Origin: Ruminococcus sp.
GTDB lineage: Bacteria; Bacillota; Clostridia; Oscillospirales; Ruminococcaceae
Reading direction: 5' to 3'
Assembly: GCA_030533265.1 (NCBI GenBank)
Contig: JAUNJM010000002.1
Coordinates: 17,328 to 81,327 of the forward strand
Length of the DNA: 64,000 bases
Notes under the pieces: generated by a model
The model's input: only the letters and a program-made list of their open reading frames with translations
What the model was told of the DNA's origin: nothing
Databases searched by the model: none
Shown: positions 1-7,233 of the stretch, one piece after another
Layout of the letters: every line of letters starts with the position of its first letter
How positions within the stretch are numbered: the stretch's first letter is position 1
Program-made: the position numbers and the translations under genes

Positions 1-122
1 GCATGATTTGTTTCCTTAGCAAGCACAAGTGCTGCTGCACGCCCGATGTTCATAGCCATTTCGCAAGTCAACTCTGTAATTGCAATACCTCTTGCTCCGT
101 CTGTTCCAAAAAGTCTTCCCAT
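1..122 (-). CDS. glmM: Phosphoglucosamine mutase, N-terminal part (runs off the left edge)
   Basis: Only the first 40 or so codons are present; the rest lies beyond the left edge. The reading begins [14 protein letters not shown] followed by an ELT segment, the characteristic GlmM start. GlmM converts glucosamine-6-phosphate to glucosamine-1-phosphate in the cytoplasm, feeding UDP-GlcNAc and peptidoglycan synthesis. The ATG at 122 is preceded by AAAGGAG at good spacing. The phosphoserine loop and the catalytic domains cannot be inspected here. Assignment rests on the N-terminal signature alone; a related phosphohexomutase is the only realistic alternative, and a different one is encoded at 7.2-9 kb. 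Confidence 0.88.
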   Translation of the reverse strand, partial: MGRLFGTDGARGIAITELTCEMAMNIGRAAALVLAKETNH

Positions 123-247
123 AATACTTTTCTCCTTTTAAATTCAATAAAAAATACAAACGCATAATGCACAATTTTTAAATTCTATAAATTTTATGCT
201 CTTTTTTTGCATGGTCATAATCTGCATCCTGCAGTACTGATACCTGA

Positions 248-256
248 ATTATACCA
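248..256 (-). promoter_or_regulatory. Probable glmM promoter (extended -10)
   Basis: On the minus strand TGG directly precedes TATAAT, an extended -10 element. No good -35 hexamer is visible 17 bases upstream. Transcription would start near 241 and leave a leader of about 120 bases before glmM. Inference from sequence only. Confidence 0.45.
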
Positions 257-280
257 TCCGAAAAAGAACTGTTTGCATTG

Positions 281-1321
281 TTAAAGCGTTGTCTGTCCGT
301 CTTTCAGTATACCCAGATGTTTATATGCAAGCTGTGTAGCACAGCGTCCACGCGGAGTCCTCGACAAAAATCCCAACTGCATGAGATAAGGCTCACATAC
401 GTCCTCTAATGTCACAGCCTCCTCATTAAGCGCAGATGCCAGCGTTTCAAGTCCGACAGGACCTCCACCATAGCCTTTGATTATCATTGTAAGCACTCGT
501 TTGTCAAGGCTATCAAGTCCAAGACTGTCAACTTCCATTCTGTCAAGAGCAATCTTTGCAATGTCCCTTGTTATACGTCCGTCACCCATGACTTCGGCAA
601 AGTCCCTTACCCTCTTAAGGAAACGGTTTGCAATTCGTGGTGTACCTCTTGAACGTACGGCAAGTTCCATTGCACCTTCTTTATCACACGGTACTCCCAA
701 AATCATTGCCGAACGCATTACAATATCACAAAGCTGTTCTTTGGTGTAAAGTACCAGACGCTCAATAACACCAAATCGGTCACGTAGTGGTGATGTAAGC
801 TGTCCTGCTCTTGTAGTCGCTCCAACAAGCGTAAACTTGTTAAGCTCAATTCTTATCGACCTTGCAGCAGGACCTTTGCCCATGATTATATCAAGTGCAT
901 AGTCCTCAAGTGCCGGATAAAGCACCTCCTCGACCTGACGTGAAAGTCTGTGGATCTCATCAATAAACAGTACGTCACCGTCCTCAAGGTTTGTGAGCAA
1001 CGCCGCTAAATCTCCGGGCTTTTCAATAGCTGGACCTGAAGTTGTCCTTATATTCACTCCCATTTCGTGAGCGATTATCGTTGAAAGAGTAGTTTTTCCG
1101 AGTCCCGGCGGTCCATAAAGCAGTATATGGTCAAGACTGTCACCACGATTTTTTGCTGCCTGAATGTAAATCGAAAGATTTTCCTTAACCTTGTCCTGGC
1201 CAATATACTCAGCAAGTGTCTTCGGACGCAGAGTTACCTCAAAATCATCAGTTGTATCCTGTTTTATCTGCTTTGCGGCGACTATTCTGTTTTCAACATC
1301 AAATTCACCTTGTTCTATCAT
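281..1321 (-). CDS. ruvB: Holliday junction branch migration helicase RuvB
   Basis: A 346-residue AAA+ ATPase that drives Holliday junction branch migration together with RuvA. The Walker A motif GPPGLGKTT lies near residues 70-78, Walker B appears as [11 protein letters not shown] near 116-126, and the sensor/arginine-finger segment [18 protein letters not shown] follows near 170-187. The C-terminal winged-helix DNA-binding domain closes the protein ([13 protein letters not shown] region). Length is normal for the family. The ATG at 1321 has AAGGAG upstream. It is the last gene of ruvC-ruvA-ruvB, 22 bases after ruvA, so all three subunits of the resolvasome are co-transcribed. Confidence 0.98.
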   Translation of the reverse strand: MIEQGEFDVENRIVAAKQIKQDTTDDFEVTLRPKTLAEYIGQDKVKENLSIYIQAAKNRGDSLDHILLYGPPGLGKTTLSTIIAHEMGVNIRTTSGPAIEKPGDLAALLTNLEDGDVLFIDEIHRLSRQVEEVLYPALEDYALDIIMGKGPAARSIRIELNKFTLVGATTRAGQLTSPLRDRFGVIERLVLYTKEQLCDIVMRSAMILGVPCDKEGAMELAVRSRGTPRIANRFLKRVRDFAEVMGDGRITRDIAKIALDRMEVDSLGLDSLDKRVLTMIIKGYGGGPVGLETLASALNEEAVTLEDVCEPYLMQLGFLSRTPRGRCATQLAYKHLGILKDGQTTL

Positions 1322-1343
1322 TTAACTTCTCCTTATTTTTAAA

Positions 1344-1937
1344 TCAGAACTTTGCCAGGCCTATCAGAGCCTTTTTGATAAGCTCTTCAACAGGAAGCTC
1401 AGGATCAAGCTTTGAGATAACTCCTGTCACCTCTGCAGCCGAATACCCAAGAACTTCAAGTGCCGTTATAGCCTCACTGATGTTTCCACCCATAGATGGA
1501 ATCTGTACTGCGGCTTGTCCTCTCACCGATATAGTTTCACCTGCTACCTTGTCTTTAAGTTCAAGGCATATTCTCTCAGCAGTTTTTTTACCGATACCCT
1601 TGACATGTGTAAAAGCCTTTGAATCGCTTGTTGCAACTGCAAGTGCAAACTGCTGGGGATTCATCGCCGAAAGTATCGAAAGCCCTGCCTTCGGACCAAC
1701 GCCAGATACAGAGGTCAGAAGTTTAAACGCTCTCAGTTCCTCACTATCGGCAAATCCGAAAAGTTCAACAGCGTCCTCTCTTACACTCATGTGTGTCAGC
1801 AAGGTTACATTTTCATCTCCTGCAATTTTCTGCAATGTCGAAAGTGTTGTCTTGCAGGCATATCCTACTCCCCCACACTCAACGACTGCAAGCTCTGCTT
1901 CTGTGTGAACAAGCTTTCCCGTTACGGAATATATCAT
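1344..1937 (-). CDS. ruvA: Holliday junction branch migration subunit RuvA
   Basis: A 197-residue protein with the RuvA N-terminal OB-fold (starting MIYSVTGKLV), two helix-hairpin-helix segments around residues 72-130 (SGVGPKAGLSILS and GIGKKTAERICLELK) and the C-terminal domain that contacts RuvB. It binds the four-way junction as a tetramer and loads RuvB rings. The ATG overlaps the ruvC stop codon by four bases (ATGA), implying translational coupling, and AGGAG lies at proper spacing. Length and motif order are typical. Confidence 0.97.
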   Translation of the reverse strand: MIYSVTGKLVHTEAELAVVECGGVGYACKTTLSTLQKIAGDENVTLLTHMSVREDAVELFGFADSEELRAFKLLTSVSGVGPKAGLSILSAMNPQQFALAVATSDSKAFTHVKGIGKKTAERICLELKDKVAGETISVRGQAAVQIPSMGGNISEAITALEVLGYSAAEVTGVISKLDPELPVEELIKKALIGLAKF

Positions 1938-2440
1938 ATTTTTTCTCCTGTATTCTCAGTAATTTTTCTTGTCGTTATCGAGTACCCATGCGTGATAGCT
2001 ATTGCAACCGCATCAGCAGTATCATCAGGCTTTGGAATCTCTTTGAGCCTTAAAATACTTTTCGTCATTTCCTGCACCTGACGTTTTTCAGCTCTGCCGT
2101 ATCCGACAATCGAGCTTTTCACCTGCAACGGAGTGTATTCAAATATAGGTACACCTCTCTGTATTGCAGGAAGTAGTGTTACGCCCCTTGCCTGTGCAAC
2201 ATCAATACCTGTTTTTTGGTTAGTGTTGAAAAACAGCTTTTCTATGCCCATTTCATCAGGCTTATATCTGTCAAGTATCTCGCACATATCGTTGTATATA
2301 ACTTCAAGTCTTTTGGTAAAGCTCATATCAGCACCGGTTGTTATCGCTCCGAATCCAACAACATCAAAGTGGTTGTGCGAATAGTCAAGAATTCCATATC
2401 CAACTAACGCATATCCGGGGTCAATTCCGAGTATCCTCAT
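1934..2440 (-). CDS. ruvC: Crossover junction endodeoxyribonuclease RuvC
   Basis: The 168-residue Holliday junction resolvase. It opens MRILGIDPGYALVGYG; the Asp of GIDPG is a catalytic metal ligand of the RNase H-like fold. Further acidic ligands fit the GIEKLFF segment near residue 66 and the DDTADAVAIAITH segment near 138. I place the start at the ATG ending at 2440 because AAAGGA lies ten bases upstream; a TTG ten codons earlier is possible but has no ribosome site. First gene of the ruvCAB operon behind a clear promoter. Confidence 0.97.
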   Translation of the reverse strand: MRILGIDPGYALVGYGILDYSHNHFDVVGFGAITTGADMSFTKRLEVIYNDMCEILDRYKPDEMGIEKLFFNTNQKTGIDVAQARGVTLLPAIQRGVPIFEYTPLQVKSSIVGYGRAEKRQVQEMTKSILRLKEIPKPDDTADAVAIAITHGYSITTRKITENTGEKI

Positions 2441-2485
2441 TATCACACCGTCCTTTAGCTTTTTAACCAAAAATTAAACACAATT

Positions 2486-2514
2486 ATTATACCACACTTG
2501 TTCTTAAAACGCAA
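2486..2514 (-). promoter_or_regulatory. ruvCAB promoter
   Basis: Minus strand: TTGCGT, a 17-base spacer, then TATAAT with an extended TGG just before it. It ends 46 bases upstream of the ruvC start. No SOS-type operator was recognised around it. Confidence 0.7.
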
Positions 2515-2555
2515 TATTTTAACATAAATTTTACTCCTTTTCACCAAAAAACAAG

Positions 2556-2592
2556 ACAATATCGTACGTCTGTTTGACAGTTTACGATATTG
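2556..2592 (-). terminator. Terminator after spoIVA
   Basis: A ten-pair stem (CAATATCGTA with TACGATATTG) separated by a 16-base loop. On the minus strand it is followed by TCTTGTTTTTT. It lies just downstream of the spoIVA stop and upstream of the ruvC promoter, so it separates the two operons. Confidence 0.7.
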
Positions 2593-2602
2593 CCTTTATT
2601 TT

Positions 2603-4078
2603 TTAAAGTATAAAACAAATAAGTCCCGAACAACCTTCATTTATCATTCGTTCGATAGTTTCCCTGAGTCTCATTCTTGCATCGTCAGGAAGCTTTGAAA
2701 GCTTTGCATGCAACCCCTCGTTTACAAGCTCGTGAAGTGATTTGCCAAAAATATTGGATTCCCATATTTTCTGAGGCGACTCCTCAAAGTCGTTGAGCAT
2801 ATAAAGCACCAGCTCCTCCGACTGCTTTTCTGAGCCTACAATCGGTGCAACTTCAGTGTTTATAGTTGCTTTCATCATGTGAATTGACGGTGCCGTAGCC
2901 TTCAGTCTGATACCATACTTTCCACCCTGCTTGATTATCTCAGGCTCATCAAGAGTCAGCTCATCCATCGACGGCATAACGATTCCATAGCCTTTTTCTT
3001 CTACCTCACTCAACGCTTTTGCAAACTTTGTGTACTTCTGTTTTATCTGCACAAGCCTTAATATCTGAGCCATAAGATCGCTATCGCTTTCAATGTTAAG
3101 CCCTGTGGTTTCACCCAGCACCTTGTAAAACAGTGACGAATCTATCTCAACATTAAGAACAGCAGAGCCACTTCCAAGATCAATGCTTTTTACACTGCTT
3201 TTTACAATATGCTCACAGCACCCTATCTCATCGGCACAGTTCTTTATCTCCCTCAGGTTTTTAAGGTTCGCAGCCGACTGTTTTATGTGAGTAAAAATCC
3301 CATCTTTAAGCCAGTGACCTTTTGCCAGACTGTTTATCCATGACGGCATTTCAATGTTTATTTCTTTTACCGGAAAAGCATAAAGTACCTGTGTCAGTAT
3401 GTTTTTTATGTCATTTTCCGAAAGTTCAAGACAGTTTACAGGTATTATCGTTGTCTGATACCTCTCACTTAGCTCACGGCAAAGTTCAAGCGTCGATTCA
3501 GACCTTGGTTCAACACTGTTCATAAGGACAACAAACGGCTTGTTGATCTCTTTCAGTTCATTGATAACACGTTCTTCACATTCTTCATACTCATCTCTCG
3601 GAAGATCTGTAATCGAACCGTCCGTTGTAACTACAAGACCTATCGTTGAATGTTCGGTAATGACCTTCTGAGTTCCGACCTCTGCAGCCATGTTGAACGG
3701 AACTTCTGCATCAAACCATGGCGTCATTACCATTCTCGGCATTTCATTCTCAAAATACCCTATCGCACTCGGAATAATGTAACCCACACAGTCTATCATT
3801 CTGACATTGAACTCAGCACCCTGTTCGAGCTCTACCCTGACAGCCTCCTCCGGAATGAACTTGGGCTCAGTAGTCATGATAGTCTTTCCTGCCGAGGACT
3901 GTGGCAACTCGTCAATAGCACGTTCACGTCTGAAATCACTCTGTATATTCGGGATAACAAGGTTCTCCATAAATTTAGTTATGAAGGTCGATTTTCCTGT
4001 TCTTACAGGACCGACAACGCCTATGTATATATCTCCTTCAGTTCGGGTAGCAATATCGTTATAAATATCATTTGGCAT
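2603..4078 (-). CDS. spoIVA: Stage IV sporulation protein A, spore-coat ATPase
   Basis: A 491-residue protein starting MPNDIYNDIATRTEGDIYIG, the conserved SpoIVA opening. The Walker A motif GPVRTGKST lies at residues 23-31. SpoIVA hydrolyses ATP and polymerises on the forespore outer membrane as the basement layer on which coat and cortex are built. The C-terminal membrane-association region is present and the length is typical. AAAGGA precedes the ATG at 4078. It follows the sipL-like gene by 34 bases on the same strand, matching the known partnership of SpoIVA with a LysM coat morphogen. Its presence implies a sporulating ancestry. Confidence 0.97.
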   Translation of the reverse strand: MPNDIYNDIATRTEGDIYIGVVGPVRTGKSTFITKFMENLVIPNIQSDFRRERAIDELPQSSAGKTIMTTEPKFIPEEAVRVELEQGAEFNVRMIDCVGYIIPSAIGYFENEMPRMVMTPWFDAEVPFNMAAEVGTQKVITEHSTIGLVVTTDGSITDLPRDEYEECEERVINELKEINKPFVVLMNSVEPRSESTLELCRELSERYQTTIIPVNCLELSENDIKNILTQVLYAFPVKEINIEMPSWINSLAKGHWLKDGIFTHIKQSAANLKNLREIKNCADEIGCCEHIVKSSVKSIDLGSGSAVLNVEIDSSLFYKVLGETTGLNIESDSDLMAQILRLVQIKQKYTKFAKALSEVEEKGYGIVMPSMDELTLDEPEIIKQGGKYGIRLKATAPSIHMMKATINTEVAPIVGSEKQSEELVLYMLNDFEESPQKIWESNIFGKSLHELVNEGLHAKLSKLPDDARMRLRETIERMINEGCSGLICFIL

Positions 4079-4112
4079 AATGTAATCATTCCTTTCACAT
4101 AGTATGAATTGC

Positions 4113-5675
4113 CTAATCGGTCAGAGGTATGAGCAACATTCCACCGTCTGACAGCTCATCATTTGTCAGATCGTTCTCATCAAGAATCGCACTAACAGAA
4201 GTCGAATATTTCTTAGCAATCTCCCAGATATCCTCATGACCATTGCAATAGCAAAGCTTCAATGCACAGTTTTTTTGTTTTTGTTTTGGCTTATCAGTAT
4301 CAGCTTTCAAGCCACAAAGCATTGTTTTTGCACAAGCTTCATAAAGATAACCACAAATCTCGATTTCAGCCTTGACCTCTACCTTGTTTTCATCAACAAG
4401 ATAAAAAGAACAGCTTTTCACTCTGATTTTCGCATCAATATGACTGTTCTGAGCATTACAATTATCACCGACTTCAATATCATGATCAAAAACTGATTCT
4501 GCCTCAAGATAGATAGGACAATTACTTTCGTTTTTACCTACCAGTGTGAAATTCACGCTTCCCGATGCAACAAATTTGTTATTCTTATCATCAAATCTGA
4601 CTGACAGCTTATCACATTCACACCAAGCATCATAAATGCACTTGATTGCCTCGTCCTCATATTTTACCCGGGTTGAGATTTCCTGCGTTTCATGAATCGC
4701 TACAGGCTTGCTGTCAAATTGGTAACCAACTTTTTCAAGCTCACACTCATAGCAGGTCGAATATGCATCAATAACTGCTTCACGAGTATTGTATTTCAGT
4801 GCTGTGCAGTTGACGATAAGCACCAGCTCACATTCAAGCGTTGATGCATTTTCTCCCTTCGGCATTATTTCACAACTTCCTGCTGTAATGTCAACAAAGG
4901 CTTCATAGTCCTCGTCAATGCCCTCAATGTCGATAATCTGGCTGAACGGTATAGTAAACTTCATCGGCTCAGCTGAATCCTCGTCACCATTTACTGTACA
5001 GGTATAAAGCACCGAAACTTCCGCATCACCTTTTGTAACAAGCTTTCCGGCAATGATTTTCTGCTCATGAGGGAATATCGTGCAATCGGAACGTATCACT
5101 GTTCCCACAGATGGCTTTGCCACCCCAAGTTCCAACTCCTCAATGACCGTTACACGCTTTGACGCTACCAATCTTTTTGCAGGGTACGTTACAAGCGTCT
5201 TTTTGAGCTGTATATTGCCACCAAAAGCATCAATGATAACAGGCTGTTTTTTCTCTCCACTAACCTTGACTCTCGATGTTACAGCACCTCTGACATCAAG
5301 TCTGCGTTGGTTTACAACTCTGCAATTCACATAATCGGTATGAGGGATTATCGAAATAACAGGATTACTGCACTCTCCATTTATTTCAACCGTCTTTGTA
5401 TAGTTTGCCTTTTGCTCAAGACAGTTTATCTTTGAACTTCCCTCACTCTGATAAAGCACTCTTATAAACACCGAAAGCTCAAATGTAAGTTTTTCACCGT
5501 TAATACTCTGCGATACTATCTTAGGTATAACACGGCATTTCAGTACTCTAAAAATATCCGGACAATAATCCGGCAGAACAAAATCCCTTTCCACAGACTG
5601 CTCACAGCTTGTATCAAGCACTACTGCCCCGACAGTAAAAATCTCTCGATTGACTTTAAAATCCATAGTATCCAT
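4113..5675 (-). CDS. sipL: DUF3794 and LysM protein, SipL-like SpoIVA partner
   Basis: A 520-residue protein with an N-terminal DUF3794-type region (EIFTVGAVVLDTSCEQSVERD, then VLPDYCPDIFRVLKCR) and further beta-rich repeats of the same kind. A C-terminal LysM domain spans about residues 468-520 (GHEDIWEIAKKYSTSVSAIL). This architecture and the position directly upstream of spoIVA match SipL, the Clostridioides difficile protein that binds SpoIVA and replaces Bacillus SpoVID. No signal peptide is seen, as expected for a mother-cell coat protein. AGGAGG precedes the ATG. The name rests on architecture plus context; other DUF3794-LysM proteins exist in Clostridia. Confidence 0.85.
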   Translation of the reverse strand: MDTMDFKVNREIFTVGAVVLDTSCEQSVERDFVLPDYCPDIFRVLKCRVIPKIVSQSINGEKLTFELSVFIRVLYQSEGSSKINCLEQKANYTKTVEINGECSNPVISIIPHTDYVNCRVVNQRRLDVRGAVTSRVKVSGEKKQPVIIDAFGGNIQLKKTLVTYPAKRLVASKRVTVIEELELGVAKPSVGTVIRSDCTIFPHEQKIIAGKLVTKGDAEVSVLYTCTVNGDEDSAEPMKFTIPFSQIIDIEGIDEDYEAFVDITAGSCEIMPKGENASTLECELVLIVNCTALKYNTREAVIDAYSTCYECELEKVGYQFDSKPVAIHETQEISTRVKYEDEAIKCIYDAWCECDKLSVRFDDKNNKFVASGSVNFTLVGKNESNCPIYLEAESVFDHDIEVGDNCNAQNSHIDAKIRVKSCSFYLVDENKVEVKAEIEICGYLYEACAKTMLCGLKADTDKPKQKQKNCALKLCYCNGHEDIWEIAKKYSTSVSAILDENDLTNDELSDGGMLLIPLTD

Positions 5676-5701
5676 AAGTTAGTCCTCCTAAAAATGTTTT
5701 A

Positions 5702-5751
5702 AGGCAACGCCGTTTTGCAAAGTTGGCAGCCGTGTCTTGACGGTGTTGCCT
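5702..5751 (-). repeat. Hairpin in the sipL leader
   Basis: A 12-base inverted repeat (AGGCAACGCCGT at 5702-5713 and ACGGTGTTGCCT at 5740-5751) with one mismatched pair and a 26-base loop. It lies between the sigma-E-like promoter and the ribosome site of the sipL-like gene, so it would form in the mRNA leader. Function unknown. Confidence 0.5.
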
Positions 5752-5765
5752 ATACTTGCTAAGAC

Positions 5766-5794
5766 AGTATATTCGTACATAATCATAAATATGC
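5766..5794 (-). promoter_or_regulatory. Sigma-E-like promoter for sipL-spoIVA
   Basis: Minus strand: GCATATT, a 14-base spacer, then AATATACT. This resembles the mother-cell sigma-E pattern (GTCATATT, about 14 bases, CATACAAT), and spoIVA is sigma-E dependent in Bacillus subtilis. No good sigma-A hexamers are visible here. The match is imperfect and the assignment is inference. Confidence 0.45.
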
Positions 5795-5806
5795 TTTAAG
5801 ATAAAA

Positions 5807-5830
5807 AAAAACAGCCCGCAGGCTGTTTTT
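5807..5830 (-). terminator. Terminator after the lgt-family gene
   Basis: A perfect ten-pair stem (AAAAACAGCC with GGCTGTTTTT) and a CGCA loop, followed on the minus strand by a run of T. It lies directly after the lgt-family stop. Confidence 0.88.
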
Positions 5831-5838
5831 GATAGTTG

Positions 5839-6630
5839 TTAATTCTGTTTTTGTCTGAATTTTAATATAAGCAATAAAACTGCTGGTATAAAAATCAGAA
5901 TACTTATCCATTGAGATGTTGAAAAAATCCAAAGGTGACCTCTTATTACATCTCCTCTGAAAAACTCCAGAGTAAATCTTATAATCGAATAGAATAAAAG
6001 GTATAATAAAAACAATTTACCTTTCATTTTTGATTTTCTCAAAAGATAGAAAATCACTATAAAAAGTATAAGATTAAACAAAGCTTCTACAAGCTGTATC
6101 GGAAATCTCCTGACACCGTTTGCAACCGAATCAGGTGCGTAATGATATACAAATCCTATTTTGGATTCTACACCATAACAGCAGCCTGATAAAAAACAAC
6201 CCACTCTTCCAAATGTATGAAACAGTGGTATCATACAAGCACCGATATCAAAATAATCTGAACTAAGATTTGCAACTTTGGCATATATTCCTGCACTTAT
6301 CATTGCTCCGATAAGTCCTCCGTAAAACACAGAGCCTCCGAATACTTGCTGAAAACCTATCATAAAATTATCAAATGTATCTATTTCACCGGCAGAGAGC
6401 AATTTAAAAAAACTTATCATTGACGAGAATTGTGTAATTCCATACAGAATATGCCCACCTATGACAGTTCCGACAAATGCCCATAATGTTACATAAAGCA
6501 TCTTAAATTCGTCGAGAGCAGTTTTTTCTGCTCTTTTATATCCAAAAAACAATACAAGCAACACACCAATTAAAGCCAAAAGCATGTATACAGACATCTG
6601 CTTGCCGAATATTTCAAAAATAGGTACCAT
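5839..6630 (-). CDS. lgt: Prolipoprotein diacylglyceryl transferase family protein (divergent Lgt)
   Basis: A 263-residue multipass membrane protein. The Lgt pattern is recognisable: FYGGLIGA at 102-109, GRVGCFLSGCCYG at 141-153, then RRFPIQLVEA and a late FFRGD. Lgt transfers diacylglycerol from phosphatidylglycerol to the lipobox cysteine of prelipoproteins. Two positions that are His103 and Asn146 in the E. coli enzyme appear here as Tyr103 and Cys145, so this may be a divergent subfamily or a paralogue rather than the main enzyme. AAGGAA precedes the ATG. It stands between two terminators, so it is probably its own transcription unit. Confidence 0.8.
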   Translation of the reverse strand: MVPIFEIFGKQMSVYMLLALIGVLLVLFFGYKRAEKTALDEFKMLYVTLWAFVGTVIGGHILYGITQFSSMISFFKLLSAGEIDTFDNFMIGFQQVFGGSVFYGGLIGAMISAGIYAKVANLSSDYFDIGACMIPLFHTFGRVGCFLSGCCYGVESKIGFVYHYAPDSVANGVRRFPIQLVEALFNLILFIVIFYLLRKSKMKGKLFLLYLLFYSIIRFTLEFFRGDVIRGHLWIFSTSQWISILIFIPAVLLLILKFRQKQN

Positions 6631-6648
6631 AAATTCGTTCCTTTACAA

Positions 6649-6680
6649 ATTAAAGCGGGTTATAAATAACCCGCTTTAAT
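6649..6680 (-). terminator. Terminator after the DUF4190-like gene
   Basis: A perfect 14-pair stem (ATTAAAGCGGGTTA with its complement) and a four-base loop, with a modest T-rich tail on the minus strand. It separates the small membrane-protein gene from the lgt-family gene. Confidence 0.75.
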
Positions 6681-6710
6681 CATAGTTTTTTAATCACTTA
6701 TGTAATGCGA

Positions 6711-7034
6711 TTATTCAAGATTAAGGCTTGAGAGTTCATCAAGAAGTCCGCTTGTAGCATCATTTACAGCACTTGCTGCTGCTGAACAAGCAATTGCACA
6801 AATAACACCGCAAAGTGCAAATACAGTACCAATTATTCCAAGTACAAAACCTGCTACTGCAAGACCACGACCATTGCCTGTTTCCTTTGCTTCCTTCATA
6901 CCCACAGCACCAAATATGATACCAACTACTGCAAGAACAAGCGCAATAACCGGAATTACTACATTTGCAGTGAAGAATGAAAGGATAAGACCTACCAAAC
7001 CACAAACGAGTGCAACGATTGACTTAATGTTCAT
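6711..7034 (-). CDS. Small DUF4190-type membrane protein
   Basis: A 107-residue protein with three hydrophobic segments (about residues 5-22, 26-44 and 60-84) and small-residue-rich turns such as GAVGMKEAKETGNGRGLAVAG. The pattern of paired helices around a short polar loop with Gly-rich helices is that of DUF4190 domains, whose function is unknown. The start is the ATG at 7034 because GGAGG lies just upstream; the TTG five codons earlier would overlap that site. The gene is monocistronic, with its own promoter, an operator-like dyad over the transcription start and a terminator. Confidence 0.75.
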   Translation of the reverse strand: MNIKSIVALVCGLVGLILSFFTANVVIPVIALVLAVVGIIFGAVGMKEAKETGNGRGLAVAGFVLGIIGTVFALCGVICAIACSAAASAVNDATSGLLDELSSLNLE

Positions 7035-7058
7035 ATTCTTTTCCTCCAATCAGAAAAA

Positions 7059-7085
7059 TTAATACAGTACACTTTACTGTATTAA
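7059..7085. promoter_or_regulatory. Operator-like dyad at the start of the DUF4190-like transcript
   Basis: A perfect 11-base inverted repeat, TTAATACAGTA and TACTGTATTAA, with a five-base centre. It lies immediately downstream of the -10 element, over the expected transcription start and early leader. The position suits a repressor site. The regulator is not identified. Confidence 0.55.
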
Positions 7086-7086
7086 C

Positions 7087-7115
7087 ATTATATCAGATTT
7101 TTGTGTCAGAGTCAA
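7087..7115 (-). promoter_or_regulatory. Promoter of the DUF4190-like gene
   Basis: Minus strand: TTGACT, a 17-base spacer, TATAAT. Near consensus for sigma-A. Confidence 0.8.
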
Positions 7116-7192
7116 TATATACAGAAAAAATTTATATAAAATTTTAAACTTATTTTTTGTACATTTATACCAAAATTCCGACAAAATAGAAA

Positions 7193-7221
7193 AAGTCCTC
7201 AGTCACTATGATTGAGGACTT
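7193..7221 (-). terminator. Terminator after the phosphohexomutase
   Basis: A nine-pair stem (AAGTCCTCA with TGAGGACTT), an 11-base loop and, on the minus strand, a TTTTTC tail. It directly follows the phosphohexomutase stop. Confidence 0.8.
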
Positions 7222-7233
7222 ATATTACTATTA

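Noticed and set aside
123-280. A regulatory RNA (glmS-type ribozyme) upstream of glmM
   Set aside because: The leader is AT-rich and lacks the ribozyme core; that element belongs to glmS, not glmM.
1216-1908. A 230-codon plus-strand frame opposite ruvA and the start of ruvB
   Set aside because: It is a low-complexity Ser/Ala-rich shadow of conserved genes on the other strand.
3650-4102. A 150-codon plus-strand frame opposite spoIVA
   Set aside because: Antisense shadow of spoIVA with no recognisable domain.
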